A stretch of DNA of 64,000 bases, taken from Atrina japonica (taxonomy: Eukaryota; Mollusca; Bivalvia; Pterioida; Pinnidae). Where the stretch lies: assembly GCA_030159075.1 (NCBI GenBank), contig BROG01000375.1, positions 1 through 64,000 of the forward strand. The letters are read 5' to 3'. Both the position numbers and the translations under genes were made by a program. Under the pieces are notes generated by a model, which had not been told where the DNA came from, did no database searches, and saw only the letters and a list, made by a program, of their open reading frames with translations. This document shows positions 11,859 through 22,300 of the stretch, one piece after another (the stretch's first letter is position 1; every line of letters starts with the position of its first letter).

Positions 11859-12377
11859 TTATTGGATAGTGATTCGCATTTTTGCACCCGTATTTTAACT
11901 TGGATTTATTGTGTTTCTTCGATTTTGTTTGTGTACATATAGCTTTGTGTTTCCATTTATCTCTAGTGCCTCTTTTTCTGTGCTTGTATATATAGTGCTT
12001 TTCGCCGTATTTAGTTTTTTTATTCACTGGACTATTTATTATCGGTGTTTTACTTGTTGCCTTTTTTGTGTGTTTTGTGTATATTGTGTTGGTGTCTTTA
12101 TTTTATCGGAGTTAGCAGCATCGAACGGGTAAGTTACACTCTTTTCGTAAATTTTTGCATTAATCATTGTATTTCTTTTTTAGGTCTTAATTTTCTTTAT
12201 TGTAGTTCTAACCTTTCATTATCTTCATTATTATTATTATCATTTTTATTATTATTATTAGGATTTTTTCACCTTTATTGATTCCGACCAACTTCCTAGA
12301 AGATTTCTCGAGTTTTCGATCTTTTTATATATTTTTTAGACTTAATTATCTTTAGACCATTTAGATACATTTTCGGC

Positions 12378-13397
12378 ATGGCTTTTTCTCGCAGGCATTC
12401 AAATTTCAATCCAAATCTTAAATTCATAAAATTATTCTACCAAATTATTCAAGCCATGCATCATTGTAATATTTTGAGAAATCAAGCGGAAGGCGGACCC
12501 CATACTCGGGCATTCTCTAGACAGATTTCTTTCTTAAATAAATTTATCAAACCTGCACAGGCCACCCCGGCCTTGCACTCCAAAATTTCGCGGATCAATA
12601 ATGCCTGGGGTACGCAAGTAGCACAGGCGTTGTGTGATCACTATCGTGGTTGTATTTCGGAAATTTTAGGCCAACTCACAACCCATTCTCTTTCGGCTTT
12701 CCAAATCAATCAATTTTCTAAAAGTAGTTTTGAATGGGCTAAACGTAATTTTGGCAAAAAACTCAGTCGAACCACGACGACTGAGTTCTTCCAAATTATT
12801 CGCGGTCTGATCAAGAATGCCCCAGTATCCCATCATCCTAACCCTAACCCAAAACCCACTCCTAAACCTAACCCTAAACCTTCCAACCCCGTTCCTAAAC
12901 CTAACCCTAAACCTTCCAACCCCATCCCTCATACCTACCACCTTAATTCCCCACCCACCCATATCACCGTTCATAACAGATTCGACATTCTAGCATCTCC
13001 TCGCACACCCACTAAACGTCGGGCAACCGACTCTGTCTCTCCCGAAACTAGAACCCCTAAGCGCACAAAATCCATCCCTCCTTCTGTCAGACCCGTTACT
13101 AGGAGATCTCTCATTAACCCTTCTCCCACCTTTTCCCCTTCTACCTCACCATCTTCCTCTAACAAACGCCGCCAATCTAATTCACCCCCATCCAATCCTC
13201 CAGCCCGTAATAGCAATCGTCACCAACCTAACAATTCACCCACCCGCACACCTACACCCTCCCACCCCCCTTCACCCACCCCCCCTACGCTGAGGCGGTC
13301 CGCTCCCCTCCGAAATTTATCATCAACCGCCACCCGAGGACCACAAACAAAGAGAGTTGGAGACTTTCAGAAGTCACCAAACCCAATTTGTTTGTAG
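12378..13397 (+). pseudogene. PLE ORF1: helical N-terminus plus Pro-rich linker
   Basis: An uninterrupted 339-codon frame. The N-terminal 150 residues are mixed and probably helical ('IKLFYQIIQAMHHCN', 'LCDHYRGCISEILGQL'). Residues about 155-190 are a repetitive N-P-K-P linker ('PNPKPTPKPNPKPS' type) encoded by telomere-like cctaac repeats. The rest is a basic Ser/Pro/Arg-rich tail that could bind nucleic acid. The frame stops at 13397, but the expected continuation starts in another frame at about 13352, so this copy is frameshifted. The likely role is an accessory protein of the retroelement RNP. That is inference, as I recognise no named domain here. Confidence 0.6.
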
Positions 13398-13855
13398 GGG
13401 CCTCTAACCTGTCCCGGAGTCTTCAAGGAATGATGTCCAAATTCAGTCCTTCCCGGGTGCCAAAATTAGACATTTAACAAAAATATTTCAGAATTATAGG
13501 CACTCCGGTTTTCAACCAAAAAACATCTTCATTCACATTGGGTTAAACGATCGGACGTCTGGTGATGTTCCTGCCACCAGACGGGCCGTAGGCGACCTTA
13601 TTAAGGCCGTTCGGCACACCTTTTCGGCAAGTAAATTATTCTTTAGCCCTTTGAGCTATGATTCCAAAATTCTTCCTGAGGTTGATTGTGCCATTCTCGA
13701 AGAAATTAACTTTGAAATTCGCAAACATTGTCTCAGGAAAACTTTTACCATCATTCTCTGATAAGTCTTTTGAACCGGACGGGTTCCATTGGACCCCTGA
13801 CAGGGCCAATGCCCAGTTGGAGTATTGGTTTAGGACCGTCAATCCCCATTTTTAA
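13352..13855 (+). pseudogene. PLE ORF1 C-terminus: SGNH-hydrolase-like domain, frameshifted
   Basis: Three frames joined by two frameshifts spell an SGNH/GDSL-type fold. 13352-13474 has 'VTKPNLFVGASNLSR', block I with the candidate Ser (GASN instead of GDSN). From about 13450 to 13761 come 'SFPGAKIRHL' and 'IFIHIGLNDR', block III GxND. 13658-13855 gives 'FEPDGFHWTPDRA', block V D..H, then 'YWFRTVNPHF' and a stop. All catalytic-type positions (S, N, D, H) are still visible. Esterase-like ORF1 domains are known in CR1/L2 LINEs and in giant rotifer PLEs. Here the domain sits directly upstream of the RT frame. Confidence 0.6.
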
Positions 13856-16053
13856 ATACCCAGGAAGGACCTAACCACCTCCAACTCGGCCATACAGTAG
13901 TTAACCTAAGTTCTAGGAGTCTGAGCCCCTCCGAACACTCTCTACTGGATAAGGGCCTTAAGTTCATCCCAACCCCCGAAAAGATAACCCTTAAATCCCT
14001 TAAAAACTCAGTTAAAGACTTTGGTCGCAAATTATCAATCACCCACTTTTTTCATAATAAAAGTTTAAGAGGAGAAAAACTTCCGTTTATCCCAAAAAGC
14101 ACTTGGACCCCTCCATCTGCTCTCATCCCTAACCCCATTATTAAAAAAATCAAAGACATCTTCAAAGACGTCTCTTCATTAAAAATTCCAAAAGAAATAG
14201 CCAACCTACCTCAAAATGAAATTTCGGCAATCAATAGCCTGAAAAACGACAACTCAATAATCATCAAAAAGAGTGACAAAGGTTCGGCCACCGTGATTTT
14301 AGACAAAAATGATTATATCTGGGAATGCCAAAGACAATTATCCAACACCAAACATTACAGGAAATTAGACCAACCGGTGTACCCCCAAACTAGCTTAGAA
14401 GTTTCCTCAATAGTCCATAAACTCAAAAACCTAAAGTATATAACTAAAAAACAATTCGAGTATCTAAACCCACCCCAAGATCCAAGACCCCGACACCTAT
14501 ATACCCTACCAAAAATCCACAAACCCCCAGATAAATGGTCCGTCCCTTTCAAAATACCCCCAGGTCGCCCCATCATCTCCGACTGCAGTAGCGAATCTTA
14601 CGCAGTTTCGGAATATATAGATCACTTCTTAGCCCCCCTCTCTACCCGCCACCCGGCATACCTTAAAGACACCAACGACTTTATCCACAAAATTAGAAAA
14701 CTTAAAATCCCAAAAGATAGTCTACTTATCTCGTTAGACGTAGATAGTATGTATACAAACATCGATAACAAAGCCGGCCTTAAAGCAGTTAAGGAAAGTT
14801 TTGATTTACATCCAGATCCAAAAAGACCCGATCTTGAAATTTTAGAACTTCTTAAGATCAGCCTTGAAAAAAATGATTTCGAATTCAACGGAGATTGGTT
14901 CCTTCAGGTTTCGGGCACTGCAATGGGCAAAAAATTCGCCCCCAGTTACGCCAACATTTTTATGGCGGCGTGGGAACGTGAAGTTTTCACCAAATGCCCT
15001 GCTCAACCGATCACTTACCTCCGCTACTTAGACGATATCTTCATTATTTGGACAAAATCCAAAAAAGAATTTGAAGAATACTTTGAAATTCTCAATAATC
15101 ACCATCCCGCAGTTAAACTAAAGGCTACAATTAGCGAGGAATCTATAGACTTTTTAGACACAACAGTCTTTAAAGGCCCGAAATTTAATGAAACAGGCCA
15201 ACTAGACACAAAAGTTTTTTTCAAACCCACCGACACCCACCAACTCCTCCATAAAAAGTTATTTCATCCCAAACACACTTTTAAAGGCCTAATCAAGTCC
15301 CAAATCTTGAGATTCAAACGGATAAGTTCTTTAGAATCCGATCTCCAGAAAACAATCAACGTACTGTTTAGAGCCCTTAGACGAAGAGGATACTCTAACA
15401 GATTCTTAAGGAAAATCAAAAACGAAACCTTATACCCAAAAGAAAAAACAAATCATTCGGCCAACCCTTGTAATAGCGGTCGCTGTGGTACCTGCCCACA
15501 CTTCCCCCACACCAAATCTTTCACTAGCACGAAGTCAAACAAAACCCACCCCATTAAAAATGATCTCTCGTGCCATTCGAAAAATGTTATATATCTCATC
15601 ACCTGCTCTAGGTGCGGCATCCAATACGTAGGACAAACCAGCCTAACACTTAGAGATAGGTTCACCCGTCATAGATTTGACATCAATCACAAACTCGACA
15701 AACCAGTCGCAAACCATTTTAATGATTTTAATCACTCCATTTTGGGCTGCCAAATTGTCCCGATCGAACAAGTTAGGGTTAACCAAGATAACCTCCTCCA
15801 TAGAGAACAATTTTGGATCAACACTCTTAAAACTACCTATCCGGAGGGTCTCAACCTACAAAATGACACCAATCAAATCATCCCTTTTATTATCCCCTTT
15901 AATACTGCCGCAACTAGAGCAGCCAAAATTACCCGACAACATTATTCGGAACTCCAAGAAATATACCCGCAGGTTTTCAAATCAAACTTAGTGACCGCAT
16001 ATTGCAGAAATAAAAACCTAACTGATTACCTAATTAGGAGTCGCCTAAAATAG
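13834..16053 (+). CDS. PLE ORF2: reverse transcriptase plus GIY-YIG endonuclease
   Basis: The frame is open from just after TAG 13831-13833 to the stop at 16053, about 739 codons. It has no ATG before 14293, so the true start is unclear (non-AUG start, or translation continuing from ORF1). Blocks in order: 'NLSSRSLSPSEHSLLDKG'; 'KKSDKGSATVILDK'; 'RHLYTLPKIHKPP'; 'ISLDVDSMYTNI' (catalytic Asp); 'SGTAMGKKFAPSYANIFM'; 'RYLDDIFIIW' (YxDD-type catalytic pair); 'ESIDFLDTTVFK'. Then a Cys cluster 'CNSGRCGTCPHF', the GIY-YIG core 'VIYLITCSRCGIQYVGQT', its Arg/His helix 'LRDRFTRHRFDI' and the Glu in 'REQFWINTL'. All catalytic residues I can place are intact. The role is target nicking and cDNA synthesis for the element. 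Confidence 0.85.
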   Translation, partial: DRQSPFLNTQEGPNHLQLGHTVVNLSSRSLSPSEHSLLDKGLKFIPTPEKITLKSLKNSVKDFGRKLSITHFFHNKSLRGEKLPFIPKSTWTPPSALIPNPIIKKIKDIFKDVSSLKIPKEIANLPQNEISAINSLKNDNSIIIKKSDKGSATVILDKNDYIWECQRQLSNTKHYRKLDQPVYPQTSLEVSSIVHKLKNLKYITKKQFEYLNPPQDPRPRHLYTLPKIHKPPDKWSVPFKIPPGRPIISDCSSESYAVSEYIDHFLAPLSTRHPAYLKDTNDFIHKIRKLKIPKDSLLISLDVDSMYTNIDNKAGLKAVKESFDLHPDPKRPDLEILELLKISLEKNDFEFNGDWFLQVSGTAMGKKFAPSYANIFMAAWEREVFTKCPAQPITYLRYLDDIFIIWTKSKKEFEEYFEILNNHHPAVKLKATISEESIDFLDTTVFKGPKFNETGQLDTKVFFKPTDTHQLLHKKLFHPKHTFKGLIKSQILRFKRISSLESDLQKTINVLFRALRRRGYSNRFLRKIKNETLYPKEKTNHSANPCNSGRCGTCPHFPHTKSFTSTKSNKTHPIKNDLSCHSKNVIYLITCSRCGIQYVGQTSLTLRDRFTRHRFDINHKLDKPVANHFNDFNHSILGCQIVPIEQVRVNQDNLLHREQFWINTLKTTYPEGLNLQNDTNQIIPFIIPFNTAATRAAKITRQHYSELQEIYPQVFKSNLVTAYCRNKNLTDYLIRSRLK

Positions 16054-16059
16054 CGTTAG

Positions 16060-16155
16060 TAATTCTCCCTAGGCCAGTGTCCCTTGGGTGGTTTAATTCT
16101 AACTGCCTAAACCCTAAAACCTAACCCTAACCCTAAAGGTTCTTACACCTAACCA
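16060..16155 (+). repeat. PLE 3' end with telomere-like repeats
   Basis: After the ORF2 stop the sequence contains 'aaccctaaaacctaaccc' followed by further 'taaccctaaa' (about 16108-16135). These are degenerate copies of the CCCTAA strand of the TTAGGG telomere repeat. BEL/Pao coding text begins at about 16157, so the PLE end lies here. Confidence 0.6.
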
Positions 16156-16156
16156 C

Positions 16157-16537
16157 TTGCTATTGCTGCGCCCAGGAGGATGGTTCCCTCCAGGAACATT
16201 CAGCAAAACGGACAACTATGTGAGAAGACGTTGGCGCCAAGTACAATATCTCGCCAATATATTCTGGATTAGATGGGTTAGAGAATACTTACCTTTGATA
16301 CAGAGTAGACAGAAATGGTTTAAGAATGTCAAGAACATTAAAGTCGGTGATCTTGTGCTGGTGGTAGAAAATTCACCTAGAAATTCATGGAATTTAGGCC
16401 GCATTCTGGAGGCGATTCCTGATAAAGATGGTATTGTACGAATCGTGAAATTAAAAACAGCATCATCGGTTATAACCCGTCCAATTGCAAAATTGTGTCT
16501 CATTCTGGAATCAGATATGGATTCAGAGCAACACTAG
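16157..16537 (+). pseudogene. BEL/Pao retrotransposon, C-terminal fragment of the polyprotein
   Basis: A 126-codon open frame. 'RRRWRQVQYLANIFWIRW' and 'REYLPLIQSRQKW' are followed by 'IKVGDLVLVVENSPRNSWNL' and 'RPIAKLCLI'. This is the conserved domain after the integrase core of BEL/Pao elements (DUF5641 type), and it ends at a natural stop. Everything upstream (gag, protease, RT, integrase core) is absent; the junction is with the PLE 3' end. A possible LTR start 'tgtttggggc' lies at 16701, but I could not find its other end. Confidence 0.75.
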
Positions 16538-16869
16538 TCATTCAAATGGTGCTTGAAGTGTACAAAGATGAGAACATGACGACCCATGTGAAATATATTG
16601 TAAACTTGAGACATTTTCTATTCGTTCTTTGGAAATATTATCTGTACCTAATTGATATTTACATGTAAATGTATTGAGAATAATTGAAAGACTAGAACTG
16701 TGTTTGGGGCACAATAATCCCCGTGCAGTCTTGTAGAACAAGCGTTGATTTGTTGATTGTTAAAACATATCGTTGAGGTGTTTTTCGTAGTTAGTTGTTC
16801 TTGGCCGAGAACTAGTCAATGGTTACATCACAGTATAATAGTCTTGTTTGCGACTACTCTGTTTTACTA

Positions 16870-17132
16870 AGTGAAATGTTGAGTTGCCTTTTCGTTGGCG
16901 GTTGTTGAGACGTCTGTACCAAATGTGACGAGGATACACTCCTCACTTGTTTCATTGGACTTGACTGTGGACTCACGGCGGGTGTGACCGGTCGACAGGG
17001 GATGCTTACTCCTCCATGGCACCTGATCCCACCTCTTGGTTTCCAGAGGTCCGTGTTTGTCCATTTTTACCGGATTTAAATCTATGTCCTTGACATTCTA
17101 TTGATTTATACTTTGGTATCTGAAATTTTTAT
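16870..17132 (-). repeat. 260-bp dispersed module, right copy
   Basis: Inverted partner of 2413-2670 with the same ends and the same open frame type (MDKHGPLE start on the minus strand). It directly truncates the DNA polymerase fragment at 17137. Confidence 0.7.
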
Positions 17133-17136
17133 AATC

Positions 17137-17992
17137 TTATTTTAATGTGTTATTGATTGAACATGTGTTTGCAAGATTTTTTGTCAATTTCTTTGTGACA
17201 TGATTTGAAAATAATCGACAAATTGCAAATTTCCTAAAGTAAAACTGATATACTTCTCCCATGTTTTGTGGTTTACTTTTGATATTTTTGTCTTTGAATA
17301 AACCTAAATTCTGAGCGATTAGGTCACTGTCAAAACTTTTTAAGTTATGTAAAACAACTGAAATGAATTTTGGATACTTGGAATTAAGATCGCAGTGTTT
17401 ACAAATAGCACCTCTATATTTCCCAGTGAGATGACAATGATCTCTAACCTTGATGGTTTTCAAGTCGAATGGATTTTCACATATGTGACACGTTGTTGAG
17501 TTTTCATCGGACATATACAAAGGTTCAATATAAGCCAATGTGTTTTTGATATATATTTCTTCTTCTTCTTTCAGTTACATTTGAAACTCGATAAATGACT
17601 GGCGGTTTGGTGTAACGATCATCGATGCAAACTACTGAATAGCCAAATGAGCATGCTACAAATTCAATATTGTTTGTTATACTTGATTTCTGAGAATCAG
17701 GTAAACATGTATCAATATTCCGTGTAAAACATTCAAAATCAGTATAAATACAAAACGGTATTTTCAACTGTTTATCATAGTTTTTGAATTTCAAAAAACT
17801 TTCTTTTTCCAGTAAAAATGTAACACATTGAGGAATATGCTTTGAACAATAATTTAAATGTTCATCTAAAATATCTTGTCGAATGAAACCTAGCATACAG
17901 AAGTGGCAAAATAAATGCTGACTATTATGTCTTGTAGTCCTTGATAAGAAATAATCGAGATTAACGTAAGATGTAAGCAAAGTCACGGACAT
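17137..17992 (-). pseudogene. Polinton/Maverick-type protein-primed DNA polymerase B, N-terminal fragment
   Basis: Two minus-strand frames (17992-17525 and 17538-17137), joined by a frameshift in a GAA-rich run near 17560, encode the exonuclease half of a family B polymerase. Visible are 'IPFCIYTDFECF' (ExoI-type DxE), 'CHICENPF' and 'RDHCHLTGKYRGAICKHC', a motif typical of protein-primed PolB of Polintons and related virus-like elements. 'VVLHNLKSFDSDLI' is ExoII-like (NxxxFD). The polymerase palm is absent because the frame ends at the 260-bp module. No integrase, ATPase or capsid text was found nearby. Broken and short, so a relic. Confidence 0.7.
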
Positions 17993-17999
17993 CGTTCAT

Positions 18000-18300
18000 A
18001 CAGCAGGCCCATCATACATGGTGTCACTTTTTGTTCTCTTTTGCCTTATGCTAACAAAAAATTGGGCCTTCATCACATTTGCGCCAAACTTTAATATGTT
18101 CCTTTTGCACTTCTAAATGAGCTTTTTCGGGAGGCGTGGGTGGACCCCTCCGCAGATTCTCCGGCCCCAGAGTGCACGCTCTTTTAATCCATACTATTCG
18201 AGATAATGGCCAAAAACATGAAAAATCCACTAAAAAGGGGAAATAACTCCCATAAGTGTTAACCTGATGATTGACTGGTAGATCTTTGTAAGCCAGTCAT
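18000..18300. other. No gene recognised
   Basis: Contains a locally GC-richer stretch (18120-18185) with no open frame of note. No RNA gene or transposon end identified. Confidence 0.4.
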
Positions 18301-18339
18301 TTTAAGGTAACACCCCCCACCCCGAGCTTTTATAATATT

Positions 18340-18890
18340 CCAGATACATATATCAAATTGGCCAAATGGTTCTTCAGAAGTAGTCAAAAATTAAAAAAAA
18401 AAAATCCTTATATTTTGTATTTACTCCGGTGCCTGTGACCTTGACCAAATGACCTTGAAATTTTGTTAAAATGATCCTTAGATAATTACTCATAACCTTC
18501 TCATATCTTTGTATACAAAAAGTCGATCAATTTTTAGTTTTTCAACTTGTAATAAAATTTAACAATTTGTGATAAATTTGTTTCCTAAGTTGCTGAGGCA
18601 CCCCTACTTACTAATTTTTGGACCGATTGCATTTTCATTTGCAACTTTGTATTTTAAAGATGTACCAAGTTTTCGTCCTTTTTGCTCACTTTTGAGGCTC
18701 CTATAGGTCCTAGACCTTTTTTATTCGTAAACTTCATGTGGCCTCACATGGGGATACTTCCTGCCAGGTTTGTTGAAATTGCCCAATTGGTTCTTGAGAA
18801 TAAGTCAAACATGTCTTAAACGACGGACGACAACAGATAAAAGATGATTGCAATAGCTCACTCTGAGCCTTTGACTCAGGTGACCTTATA
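18340..18890. repeat. Dispersed non-coding repeat, copy 1
   Basis: Shares several blocks with 24330-25160: 'gaccttgaaattttgt' followed by 'aaaatgatcctta', 'tacaaaaagtc', 'gatgtaccaagtttt' and 'ttggttcttgag'-like text. It ends in a short palindromic block 'gagcctttgactc' at about 18864. Such blocks are common in bivalve non-coding DNA. No coding content. Confidence 0.6.
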
Positions 18891-18915
18891 ATGAATAAAA
18901 CAAATTTGTTTTTCA

Positions 18916-19002
18916 TTTATTTTTATTCATGAAGATTTTAATGTAAATAAGGTGAACATCTGAATTTAATCCCCGATTTCAAGACATGAACTGCCATTTA
19001 TT
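18916..19002 (-). promoter_or_regulatory. Candidate polyadenylation signals of NUP133
   Basis: On the minus strand AATAAA occurs at 19002-18997 (about 260 nt after the stop codon) and again at 18927-18922 and 18921-18916. They are the first such hexamers I see downstream of the stop. Which one is used cannot be told from sequence. Confidence 0.45.
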
Positions 19003-19260
19003 TAATGACAGAAACAATACAATCATGCTATAAGCAGGAAAATGGTCTAATTTTCAAATCTTTCTGAATTCAGCTGATCATGACAGCATCACATCACGTC
19101 TGTACTTTTTGCTGAAAATGTGTATCAAGTCACATGGGTATCCATGATAATATCTGACGATTGATTATGAACAGTTCCATATCTTCACTTCCTGCACATA
19201 TGGCAAGGAAATGAAAATTTATACAATTTTCGAATGTACACAATAACAATCTCGGTTCCT

Positions 19261-19394
19261 CTACATGACTTGTTGGATGTGTTCATACCCTGCTTTAATC
19301 AGGTACTGAAAACTGGGATCATCTCGCAATTGTCCCATCTCATCAGACTGTAGTAATATATTTAAATCTGGCAGGAATGTCCGTAAATCCAGGC
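19261..19394 (-). CDS. NUP133: NUP133 terminal exon (residues 676-719 and stop)
   Basis: Reads '[15 protein letters not shown]', matching 'YLPEVKDLLQADQLG', and ends '..GYEHIQQVM' with a TAG stop at 19263-19261. The vertebrate protein ends within a few residues of the same point, so the C-terminus is complete. Confidence 0.96.
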
Positions 19395-22300
19395 CTGAAA
19401 TGAAGAGAATGGGGTATTTCAATGAGGCAATATAGGTAGCCAACTTTTGAAGAAATATAACCTTAAGAAATTCTCAACTTTTATGTTGCAAAGCCCAGAC
19501 TTTACCTGATTGACAGGTGAATGACTAATTGTACATTGTCTAATCAGAAACTCCATAATAAACATAGATAGCACTTCAACACACATTCTGCAAGTCAGGG
19601 TTAAAGGAAGTATTAGAATCCTTACATCATTAATGGACTAAACTTTACACATAAATGACTTACCTTCTTTAAATGCTAAATCTATCGTTCTGAAAAACAC
19701 TGTGTTCATAATAGTGTCAATGGGATCTACTGTTTCATCTCTGGTCCAGCTAACAATGAAAAAGAAAGATTTGTTTATAATCAGTTTTGTATTTATATAC
19801 TGTCTACCACTAATACTGAAATGTCATAAGCTTGAGGTGCCACAAAGTTTGACCTATAGACATGAGCAATGGTTAATGAAAGTGTATAGCATGTATATTG
19901 AACAACAGAATGACCTTATCAGCTTTTTAAATTTCTTTCTCGACTCAAACTCAGGGGTCAGGAAAAAAAATTCAAAACCACTCGTCTGACGCGCAAGTGA
20001 TAGACAAAAAGTACTCGTCCAAATATTTCCATTTGTATCCACATAGATCTACTTAAAAAAGGTTTCTTGTGCTTCAGATGAGACAGTAAAAACTGAGGTC
20101 CCGTGTCACAGTAGGTGTCGGCACATTAAAGAACCCTCACTGCTCAATGGCCACAAGTGCCGAGCATAGGCCAAAATTTGAAGCCCTTCACCAGCATATG
20201 GTTATGGCTCCATATGAGTGAAAGATTCTTGAGTAGGACGTTAAACAACAATAAACAAACAAACATTAATTGCATTTTTTTTATATTATAGACCACAGAT
20301 CAAAAGGCATTGATTTGTTTGGTAATATGATGTGGTATTAGATAAAAAAGATCATTCTTTTCCTTGTTAATTAGTAAACTTGTTTTTTTTTCCAGGCTGT
20401 ACACTGCCTAATGCCCTGATATATGTTTCACACTCCCTTGAGCATTTAATATGACATTCTCATTTCTTCAGGGGTTTAAGTGTTTCCTCCCAGACCTGAA
20501 TGTAAATGAATCTGTAAATAAAGTGAAATGTTCCTCTTCTTACCTTGGAGATTCTCATTTACGTTACTTTCTCTATCAAATACTCAAATACTATACTACC
20601 CATCTATAATATTTTTCAAGTTTTTATTGACCCCCCTACTCTTTATTGTTCACACAAATTAAGCAGTTTACTTTTCTCCAATCTACATCTCTCTCCCCAT
20701 CTGATCTCTCCCCATCTGATCTCTCCTTTCTTAAATCTCACTCTTTCAATCATCTCTCTTTTTGTTATCTTCCTCTCTCTCTGTGATTGCTAGCCTAATG
20801 CAGTAGAAATTGGTCTGAGGCTGATGCTAAAGTTTTTTGTATGCTTGAACTTGCAGTTTCAGTTTCTAACTGATAACGCTTTGTCTTTGCTTTATCAGAT
20901 GCACTTGGTTTATTTCAATTTTATTTACCTCAACATATTTATTTCTTTCCTTCCCCTCTGGACCAGCTTCGCTATTTGAGCCTTTGAAAAAAAATTGTGT
21001 TGCTTCAACTGTCTACTGCCATTTTGTTACTGATGTAAATAATATAGGCAAGTCTCGGATTATTTTTTGAATTGTATCTAGATGTACCATAAACAAATAG
21101 GTGTTCAATTCTGGTTAGCTTGTAACTTAAAGCTGAGCTAGGAAGATAAAAATCTTTTGAACTTTGAATAAAAAAATGTGTTGACAAAAATGTTTTGAAA
21201 CATTCCCACTTCATCTCCCTACACAGCAGAAAATTTGTAATTGTTTCACCAGAAAACAAGTCCCACAACAGCTATAAAAGGTGGAATAGTTATATTGGCC
21301 GTCATATATCTGTACATGGGAAGTCCCAGAGGCTGAATAAAACTCACGTCAGACTCTTACCTGTATCACTCAACAAAAATAAACATCTATGCCTCGATTG
21401 AAGTTTTCCATGGAAACAACATTTGTATTGAATTAACCTTTCTGAAGCGGATTTTCCCAAATCTGTCAAACTATGTTTACACTAGCAGCAGAGGATGGAG
21501 ATGTAGTGCCCACTTTCATTATGTAAATAGCAGGAGGAAAAAGCTAGGTCATCATTTCAGAGACCAAAAAGGGCCTCACAAGATAATTAGAATGTAATGT
21601 TTAAAAGGTTATGCCAGACATAATTAATGTAAACAGACATGTATTTGAAGCATGTGAGAAAAATAATCAAACATTGGTGTGTTGAGTGAAAATAGAAATT
21701 TCAACACTCTTGGAAAGAATCCGAGAGTATAATTCCAAGTACATGAGGCTCTTACTTACCCATCTCTTAAAACAGCCTGGGTCCATATATGTAATCTCAG
21801 GGCTTCATAGTCTAAAACCGGGTCATTCTGTAAGGATTGTAAAAATGACATTTTATGTTAGAAATCTAGTCATTCATGTCAAAAGACTTCTGCCATAACC
21901 TGTTCCATATGATAAGTCCTTTCAATAGTTTAAATAAAGTAAACAGCAAAGAAGGTGTATCTGAATTCTGTGTTAATAGAGCAGCAATCTTCTTAGAAGA
22001 GAAAGTAGCCATTGACTTTCATTGCACTTAAAAGCCAAATAAATTCCACTAATAGCCAACAAACTCCACTTCATAGCCAACAAACTCCACTAATAGTCAA
22101 CAAACATCACTAATAGCCAACAAACTCCACTTCATAGCCAACAAATTCCACTTCATAGCCAACAAACTCCATTAATAGCCAACAAACTCCACTTCACAGC
22201 CAACAAACTCCACTAATAGTCAACAAACTCCACTAATAGCCAACAAACTCCACTTCATAGCCAACAAATTCCACTTCATAGCCAACAAATTCCACTAATA

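Larger units (their letters stand above)
11793..16155 (+). mobile_element. Penelope-like element (PLE) with SGNH ORF1 and GIY-YIG RT
   Basis: Order: hammerhead-like motif (11818-11858), T-rich leader, ORF1 (12378-13397) running by frameshifts into an SGNH-like domain (to 13855), then an RT plus GIY-YIG endonuclease frame (13834-16053), and a 3' end with TTAGGG-type telomere-like repeats (about 16108-16135). The RT blocks and C-terminal GIY-YIG nuclease are diagnostic of endonuclease-bearing Penelope-like elements. The limits are approximate. The left limit is the outer end of the inverted arm; the right is the start of BEL/Pao coding text. ORF1 is broken and the RT frame is open, so the copy is probably recent but not autonomous. 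Confidence 0.85.

Noticed and set aside
13840..13860. Programmed -1 frameshift site between PLE ORF1 and ORF2 ('atttttaaat')
   Set aside because: The T run is not in the correct register for an X XXY YYZ slippery heptamer.
16701..16860. BEL/Pao LTR starting 'tgtttggggc'
   Set aside because: Only one end is suggestive; no second LTR or matching CA end was found.
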